NCBI GenBank assembly: GCA_017449185.1
Contig: JAFSJZ010000008.1
Location: 1-37,367, forward strand
DNA from: Oscillospiraceae bacterium
GTDB lineage: Bacteria > Bacillota > Clostridia > Oscillospirales > Oscillospiraceae
Length of the DNA: 37,367 nt
Reading direction: 5' to 3'
Positions within the stretch are counted from its first letter, which is position 1. Each line of letters starts with the position of its first letter. The notes beneath the pieces were generated by a model. The model was not told the origin of the DNA. It was given only the letters and a program-made list of their open reading frames with translations, and made no database searches. Positions 32,397 to 37,367 of the stretch are shown here, piece after piece. The translations under genes were made by a program, and so were the position numbers.

Positions 32397-35300
32397 ATGA
32401 ATCGCTGCACCCTCAACATGCTCCTGCGGAGCATCCGGCGCAGCCTGGGACGTTATCTCGCCATTCTGGGGATCGTCGCGCTGGGCGTCGGCTTCTTCGC
32501 AGGGCTGAAAAGCTCGTTTCCGGCGATGCACCGCACGGCGGACGACTATCTGCGCCGGCAGCATTTTCATGACTTTCAACTGCTCTCTACCCTCGGTTTT
32601 GCCGAGGGCGACCGTGCTGCCTTTGAACAGATAGACGGCGTCTCCGCGGCGGAGGGCGCCTATTTTGCCGACGCCTACATCGAGCACGAGGGAAAACGGA
32701 CGGTCTGCCGTCTGATGAGCATCACCGAGCATGTGGATATCCCAGAGCTCACGGCCGGGCGCATGCCCCGCGCCGCCTGGGAGTGCCTGGGCGACAACCG
32801 CATCTTTTCCGAATCGGATATCGGCACGAGCTTGTCTCTGGGAGAAGACAACGATGAGGACACGCGCGCGATGTTCCCGCAGGGAAGCTATACGATCGTG
32901 GGCCTTGCGCGTTCCCCCCGCTACATCAGCAGCGAGCGCGGCGACACCACCCTCGGCTCCGGAAGGATCGAGGGCTTCGTGCTGCTGCTGCCCCAGTCCT
33001 TCGACAGCGAGGCCTATCACGAGCTCCTGCTCTGGTGCGATCTGCCCGGCGAGATCTATTCCGAGGAATACGACGCCGCGCGCGCCCGGCTCGAGGGGCA
33101 GGTCAGGAGCCTTCAGAACAGCCTCGGGACCCTGCGCCGGCGCGAGCTGCGCGAGGAAGCGGATGAAAAGCTCGCCGACGGCCGCCGTGAGCTTGACGAG
33201 GGCTGGCAGGAGTACCGCGACAAGCGCGCCGAGACAGAAGCCGAGCTTGACGAGGCACAGAAAAAGCTCGACGACGGCGCGGAGGAGCTCGCACGCAGAC
33301 AGACCGAGCTTGACGACGGCCGCGCCCGGCTCGAGGCGGGCATGGCGCAGCTCCCGGCCGCGCGGCAGCAGATCGAAGAAAACCGCGCGCTGCTCGACGA
33401 GAAGCAGGCCGAGCTGGAGGCCGGCCGCGCCGAGCTCGAGGCGGGCGAGGAAGAACTCGCGATGGGCGCGGCGCAGCTGGAGGCCTACAAGGCGCTCTCC
33501 CTGGCGCCGTCTGCCGAGCGCATCGCCTCCGCGACAGGGGAGATCTCGCTGCTGCGCAGCTCCATTGCCGCGGCGGAGAATGCCCCCGGCGGCGAGCTGC
33601 TTCTTCCCACGCTGCAGTCCCGCCTGCAGGAGAAGATCGCCGAGCTGAACGCGGCGCAGGCGGAATACGCCTCCGTTGAGGCGAGCTTCTCCGCACAGGA
33701 GGCAGAGATCGCCTCCGGCAGAGAGCAGCTCGCAGCCGCCCGCGCTCAGCTTGAAGCGGGCCAGAGCCAGCTTGACGACGGCTACGCGCAGCTTGAAGAC
33801 GCCGCTCGTCAGATCGCCGCCGCCGAGGCCGCTTACCCGACATACCTGCAGGAGCTCGAGGACGGACAGCAAAAGCTGGACGAAGCCGCCGTCGAACTCG
33901 AAGAGGGCCGGATCGAGTACGAAAACGGCAGACGCGAGGCCGAGGAGGCCTTCGCCGAGGCCGAGGCGGAACTTAAAGACGCCGAGGCCGCGCTGCGCGA
34001 CGCGGCCGAAGAGGCGGACGAGCAGCTTAAGCTTGAGCTCTATACGCTCGACCGTGAGAGTAACCCGGGCTATCTGACCTTTGACAACGACACGCGCATC
34101 GTCGACGCGCTCTCCGATGTGTTCCCGATCTTTTTCGTGCTCGTCGCGGCGCTGGTTTGCATCACGACGATGACGCGCATGGTCGGCGAGGAGCGCACGA
34201 TCATCGGCACGATGAAGGCCCTGGGGTATTCCACGGCCGTGACGATGAGCAAATATCTGCTCTACGCCGCCTCGGCCTCCCTGCTCGGCTGTGTGGCGGG
34301 CTATTTCATCGGAACGCTGCTCATCCCGTATTTCGTCTGGTTTGCCTATCGGATCATCTATGACTACGCGCACTTGGACTTCTATTTCAGCCCGCTGATG
34401 TGGTCGCTCTGTCTGCTCGTCACGGTGCCCGGCTCGCTTTTGGTGACCTTCCTCGTCTGCCGCCGCGAGCTCCGCGAACGCCCGGCCGAGCTGATCCGCC
34501 CCAAGGCGCCGAAGAACGGCCGCCGCATCCTGCTCGAGCGCATCACGCCGCTGTGGAGGCCGCTGCCCTTCCTGACAAAACTCAGTCTGCGCAACGCCTT
34601 CCGCTTTCCGGTGCGCGTGGCGATGCTGCTGCTCGGCATCGGCGGCTGCACGGCGCTGCTGGTCGCCGGTCTCGGCGCGCGGGACTCCATCGCCCACATC
34701 AGCAGCTATCAGTATGACGAGATCATGCTCTACGACCTTGAGGTCAAGCTTGATGAGGAAGTCTTTCTGCCCGGCGGCGAGGCTGTTTCACTCTGGAAAG
34801 AGAACTGCGATGCCTGGGCGCTGACGCGGCGGGAGAGCGTGACGCTCAAAGCGGAAGGAAAAGAAAAAAGCACGAACATGATCGCCGCCTCTCCCGGCGC
34901 GCTCGAAGGGCTCATCAGCCTGCATGACGGCGCTGTGGAGCTGCCCTTCCCCGGAAAGGGCGAGGCAGTCATCACAAAAAAAATAGCGGAAACGATGTCG
35001 CTTCAGGCGGGGGACAGTTTTACGCTTACGACCGACGCGGGCGAAGAGCTCTCCGTGCGCGTCACGGGGGTGTGCGACAACTATCTGCGGCACTTTGTGT
35101 TCATTGATCTCGGCTCGCTGCCCGGTGCGGAAGCCAACACGGCGCTGCTGCACTGCGCCGAAGGGACGGATCCCGCCGCGCTCGGCGCCGCGCTGCGCAC
35201 CTGCGAGGGCGTGAGCTATGTCAGTCTGACGCAGCAGGAGCGCGAGACGATGGAGAACTCCATGCGCAGCATGGACGTGCTCATCGCGCTGGTCGTGGCC

Positions 35301-35672
35301 TGCTCGGGCGCGCTGGCCTTCATCACGCTCTACAACCTGACAAATATCAACATCATGGAGCGCGTACGCGAGATCGCCACGGTCAAGGTCCTGGGCTTCT
35401 ACCGCAAGGAAACGGCGGCCTATGTGCTGCGCGAGAACGTGCTCCTCTCCGTCCTAGGCGCGGCCTTCGGGCTGCTGCTTGGCAAGGGGCTTCATCTGAT
35501 CATCATCCGCGCGCTCGTGGTGGAGTATATGAGCTTCGACGTGCGCGTCACGGCCCTGAGCTATTGCCTGGCCTTCGCCGCCACGATGCTTTTCACGCTG
35601 CTGACGAACGCGGCGATGCACCGTCATCTTGCGGCCGTGGACATGGCCGAGTCACTCAAATCCGTGGAATGA
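32397..35672 (+). CDS. Very large FtsX-domain ABC permease with extracellular coiled coil
   Basis: The 1091-residue protein has a first span at about residues 18-38. An extracellular domain runs to about 225, followed by a coiled coil of about 320 residues (226-546). The first FtsX domain has three spans (about 575-700), a second extracellular region lies at about 745-950, and the second FtsX domain covers about 958-1085. The coiled coil repeats a seven-residue pattern with Gly in a fixed place (ELDDGRARLEAG, ELEAGRAELEAGEEEL, QLEAGQSQLDDGYAQL). The cytosolic blocks MVGEERTIIGTMKALGYST and MERVREIATVKVLGFYRKE contact the ATPase. The start at 32397 has only a weak ribosome site, so coupling to the ATPase gene is likely. 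A cell-envelope role is inferred from the carboxypeptidase neighbour. Confidence 0.88.
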   Translation: MNRCTLNMLLRSIRRSLGRYLAILGIVALGVGFFAGLKSSFPAMHRTADDYLRRQHFHDFQLLSTLGFAEGDRAAFEQIDGVSAAEGAYFADAYIEHEGKRTVCRLMSITEHVDIPELTAGRMPRAAWECLGDNRIFSESDIGTSLSLGEDNDEDTRAMFPQGSYTIVGLARSPRYISSERGDTTLGSGRIEGFVLLLPQSFDSEAYHELLLWCDLPGEIYSEEYDAARARLEGQVRSLQNSLGTLRRRELREEADEKLADGRRELDEGWQEYRDKRAETEAELDEAQKKLDDGAEELARRQTELDDGRARLEAGMAQLPAARQQIEENRALLDEKQAELEAGRAELEAGEEELAMGAAQLEAYKALSLAPSAERIASATGEISLLRSSIAAAENAPGGELLLPTLQSRLQEKIAELNAAQAEYASVEASFSAQEAEIASGREQLAAARAQLEAGQSQLDDGYAQLEDAARQIAAAEAAYPTYLQELEDGQQKLDEAAVELEEGRIEYENGRREAEEAFAEAEAELKDAEAALRDAAEEADEQLKLELYTLDRESNPGYLTFDNDTRIVDALSDVFPIFFVLVAALVCITTMTRMVGEERTIIGTMKALGYSTAVTMSKYLLYAASASLLGCVAGYFIGTLLIPYFVWFAYRIIYDYAHLDFYFSPLMWSLCLLVTVPGSLLVTFLVCRRELRERPAELIRPKAPKNGRRILLERITPLWRPLPFLTKLSLRNAFRFPVRVAMLLLGIGGCTALLVAGLGARDSIAHISSYQYDEIMLYDLEVKLDEEVFLPGGEAVSLWKENCDAWALTRRESVTLKAEGKEKSTNMIAASPGALEGLISLHDGAVELPFPGKGEAVITKKIAETMSLQAGDSFTLTTDAGEELSVRVTGVCDNYLRHFVFIDLGSLPGAEANTALLHCAEGTDPAALGAALRTCEGVSYVSLTQQERETMENSMRSMDVLIALVVACSGALAFITLYNLTNINIMERVREIATVKVLGFYRKETAAYVLRENVLLSVLGAAFGLLLGKGLHLIIIRALVVEYMSFDVRVTALSYCLAFAATMLFTLLTNAAMHRHLAAVDMAESLKSVE

Positions 35673-35689
35673 AAGGAAAAAAGGAAACG

Positions 35690-36361
35690 ATGACAAAGAA
35701 ACTGTTTTTCCAGGCGCTGCTCAAGTATCTGCTCGGCGTCGTTGTGCTGGGGGCGCTGATCTTCATTCCCGCCGGCACGCTGCGTTTTCCGAACGGCTGG
35801 CTGCTGATGGGGCTGCTCTTCATCCCGATGTTCTTCGCGGGGCTGGTGATGATGCGCCACGATCCGGCGCTGCTGGAAAAGCGCCTGCATGCCAAAGAGC
35901 GGGACGAGGAGCAGAAGGAGGTCATCCGGGGCAGCGCCAATATGTTTATCGCGGCGTTCATCCTCGCCGGGCTCAACTTCCGCTTTGGCTGGCTCAGCCT
36001 GCCGAACTGGATCGTCTGGGCTGCGAGCGTGCTGTTCCTTCTGGCCTATCTGATGTGGGGCGAGGTGCTGCGCGAAAACGCCTGGCTCTCCCGCACGGTC
36101 GAGGTGCAGGAGGGACAGCGTGTGGTCGACAGCGGGCTTTACGGCATCGTGCGCCACCCGATGTACGCCGCTTCGGTGCTGCTGTTCCTCTCCATGCCCT
36201 TCGTTCTGAATTCGATTTTCTCCTTCCTTGCCATGCTTTTCTATCTGCCGCTGATCGTCAGACGCATCAAAAACGAGGAGAGACTGCTGGAAGAAGAACT
36301 CCCGGGCTATCAAGAGTACATGGAACGCGTCAAATACCGCCTGATCCCGTTTGTCTGGTAA
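35690..36361 (+). CDS. Isoprenylcysteine-methyltransferase-like (ICMT/PEMT fold) membrane protein
   Basis: The 223-residue protein has about five hydrophobic spans and the SAM-binding signature of this family. The signature is G-L-Y-G-I-V-R-H-P-M-Y near residues 146-156, with the C-terminal N-E-E-R-L-L-E-E-E-L-P-G-Y-x-x-Y block and a final Y-R-L-I-P. Bacterial members methylate small or lipid substrates at the membrane; the substrate here is unknown, and no prenylated protein is expected. The ATG at 35690 is preferred because AAGGAAAAAAGGAA lies just upstream; longer readings overlap the permease gene. It is the last gene of the operon, closed by a bidirectional terminator. Confidence 0.82.
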   Translation: MTKKLFFQALLKYLLGVVVLGALIFIPAGTLRFPNGWLLMGLLFIPMFFAGLVMMRHDPALLEKRLHAKERDEEQKEVIRGSANMFIAAFILAGLNFRFGWLSLPNWIVWAASVLFLLAYLMWGEVLRENAWLSRTVEVQEGQRVVDSGLYGIVRHPMYAASVLLFLSMPFVLNSIFSFLAMLFYLPLIVRRIKNEERLLEEELPGYQEYMERVKYRLIPFVW

Positions 36362-36368
36362 AACGGTC

Positions 36369-36406
36369 AAAAAAACTCCGGCAGCGAAAGCTGCCGGAGT
36401 TTTTTT
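36369..36406. terminator. Bidirectional terminator between the ICMT-like gene and pckA
   Basis: A 17-bp perfect stem (36369-36385 with 36390-36406) with a GAAA tetraloop has A-rich and T-rich arms that serve both converging genes. TTTTGTCTGC follows at 36403-36412, the same ten bases found in three other terminators of the window. Confidence 0.92.
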
Positions 36407-36424
36407 GTCTGCTTCTGCAATCGA

Positions 36425-37367
36425 TCAGTCGAGCTTCGGGCCGGCGGCCACAAGGGCCTTGCCCGCTTCGTTGCTCTCGTACTTGGCAAAGTTCTTGATG
36501 AACCTGCCGGCGAGGTCTTTGGCCTTCTCCTCCCAGACAGCGGGGTCGGCGTAGGTATCGCGCGGGTCGAGGATCTTCGGATCGACGCCGGGCAGCTCGG
36601 TCGGCACTTCAAAGTCAAAGTAGGGGATCTTCTTGGTGGGCGCGGTTTTGATCGAGCCGTCGAGGATCGCGTCGATGATGCCGCGGGTGTCCTTGATCGA
36701 GATGCGCTTGCCGCTGCCGTTCCAGCCCGTATTGACGAGATAGGCCTTGGCGCCGCTCATCTCCATGCGTTTGACCAGCTCCTCGGCGTACTTGGTGGGA
36801 TGCAGCTCGAGGAAGGCCTGGCCGAAGCAGGCGGAGAAGGTGGGCGTGGGCTCGGTGATGCCGCGCTCGGTGCCCGCGAGCTTGGCGGTGAAGCCGGAGA
36901 GGAAGTAATACTGCGTCTGCTCGGGCGTGAGGATCGACACGGGAGGCAGCACGCCGAAAGCGTCGGCCGAGAGGAAGATCACGTTCTTGGCCGCGGGGCC
37001 GGAGGAGATCGGACGCACGCGCTTGACGATCTTCTCGATGTGCTCGATCGGATAGCTCACGCGGGTGTTCTCGGTCACGCTCTTGTCGGCAAAGTCGATC
37101 TTGCCGTTTTCATCGACGGTCACGTTCTCCAGCAGCGCGTCGCGGTGGATGGCGTTGTAGATGTCGGGCTCGGAGTCCTGGTAGATGTTAATGACCTTGG
37201 CGTAGAAGCCGCACACGAAGTTGATCACGCCCTCGTCGTCCCAGCCGTGCTCGTCGTCGCCGATGAGCAGGCGCTTCGGGTCGGTGGACAGGGTGGTCTT
37301 GCCCGTGCCGGACAGGCCGAAGAAGATGGCCGTGTTCTCGCCGTTCATGTCGGTGTTGGCCGAGCAG
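36425..37367 (-). CDS. pckA: Phosphoenolpyruvate carboxykinase (ATP), C-terminal part
   Basis: The gene runs off the window edge, leaving 313 C-terminal residues. The product converts oxaloacetate and ATP to PEP and CO2, or works in the CO2-fixing direction in fermenting anaerobes. The P-loop [11 protein letters not shown], the metal-binding [10 protein letters not shown], the ENTRVSYPI block and [23 protein letters not shown] are all clear and closely match enterobacterial PckA. The visible frame begins [11 protein letters not shown], so the internal ATG at 37348 is not the start. One block is unusual: the normally invariant N-F-E-G-G-C-Y-A-K reads N-F-V-C-G-F-Y-A-K. The lysine is kept, so activity is still likely. 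Confidence 0.95.
   Translation of the reverse strand, partial: CSANTDMNGENTAIFFGLSGTGKTTLSTDPKRLLIGDDEHGWDDEGVINFVCGFYAKVINIYQDSEPDIYNAIHRDALLENVTVDENGKIDFADKSVTENTRVSYPIEHIEKIVKRVRPISSGPAAKNVIFLSADAFGVLPPVSILTPEQTQYYFLSGFTAKLAGTERGITEPTPTFSACFGQAFLELHPTKYAEELVKRMEMSGAKAYLVNTGWNGSGKRISIKDTRGIIDAILDGSIKTAPTKKIPYFDFEVPTELPGVDPKILDPRDTYADPAVWEEKAKDLAGRFIKNFAKYESNEAGKALVAAGPKLD

Noticed and set aside
1..37367. CRISPR arrays, insertion sequences, prophage genes or rRNA
   Set aside because: I found no regularly spaced repeats, transposase, integrase or phage structural genes and no rRNA-like sequence; only the short scar near the tRNA hints at past mobility.

Overview
The window is GC-rich chromosomal DNA from a Gram-positive anaerobe. 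It most resembles a high-GC gut Clostridia lineage (Oscillospiraceae-like). The evidence is strong Shine-Dalgarno sites before almost every gene, consensus sigma-A promoters, an FtsEX/M23 cell-wall module without outer-membrane genes, 2-hydroxyacyl-CoA dehydratase (2-HAD) homologues, a GPH sugar symporter and an ATP-type PEP carboxykinase. The genus is inferred from gene content only.

Layout. 1-600: a tRNA-Val(CAC) gene, its terminator, a broken endonuclease-like fragment and a dispersed repeat, which look like the scar of an element once integrated at the tRNA. 600-4350: a Sel1-repeat lipoprotein, a YczE/YitT-type membrane protein and a GPH-family symporter, each with its own promoter. 4373-6987 (minus): a three-gene ABC-2 exporter. 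7201-8394: a methionine gamma-lyase gene interrupted by one in-frame amber codon. 8536-8836: two membrane microprotein genes. 8953-17568: two paralogous minus-strand operons, each encoding a small 2-HAD subunit, a large 2-HAD subunit and a single-span membrane microprotein. Between them lies a plus-strand operon of iron-type alcohol dehydrogenase, YhhN/lysoplasmalogenase-like protein and cysteine hydrolase. 17693-18978: a DUF4830-type protein and an RsuA-family pseudouridine synthase with no normal start codon. 19153-28302: a CdaR/PucR-type regulator, ftsE, ftsX, two tandem M23 peptidases, an S41 protein lacking its catalytic Ser and Lys, greA and lysS. 28488-36361: two EamA permeases, a D,D-carboxypeptidase, a MacB-type ABC pair with a very large coiled-coil permease, and an isoprenylcysteine-methyltransferase-like protein. 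36425-end (minus): the C-terminal part of pckA.

The most novel candidate is the duplicated A-B-microprotein operon at 8953-17568. Both 2-HAD subunits keep a full set of three putative [4Fe-4S]-ligand cysteines. The large subunits carry an extra aromatic, hydrophobic N-terminal region. The microproteins share a conserved C-terminal motif (FNLDxKL...YDxLE) with gap-free spacing to the C-terminus. I infer a membrane-attached 2-HAD-type radical enzyme. The lysoplasmalogenase-like gene and alcohol dehydrogenase lying between the copies suggest lipid or aldehyde chemistry, possibly plasmalogen-related. That last step is a hypothesis.
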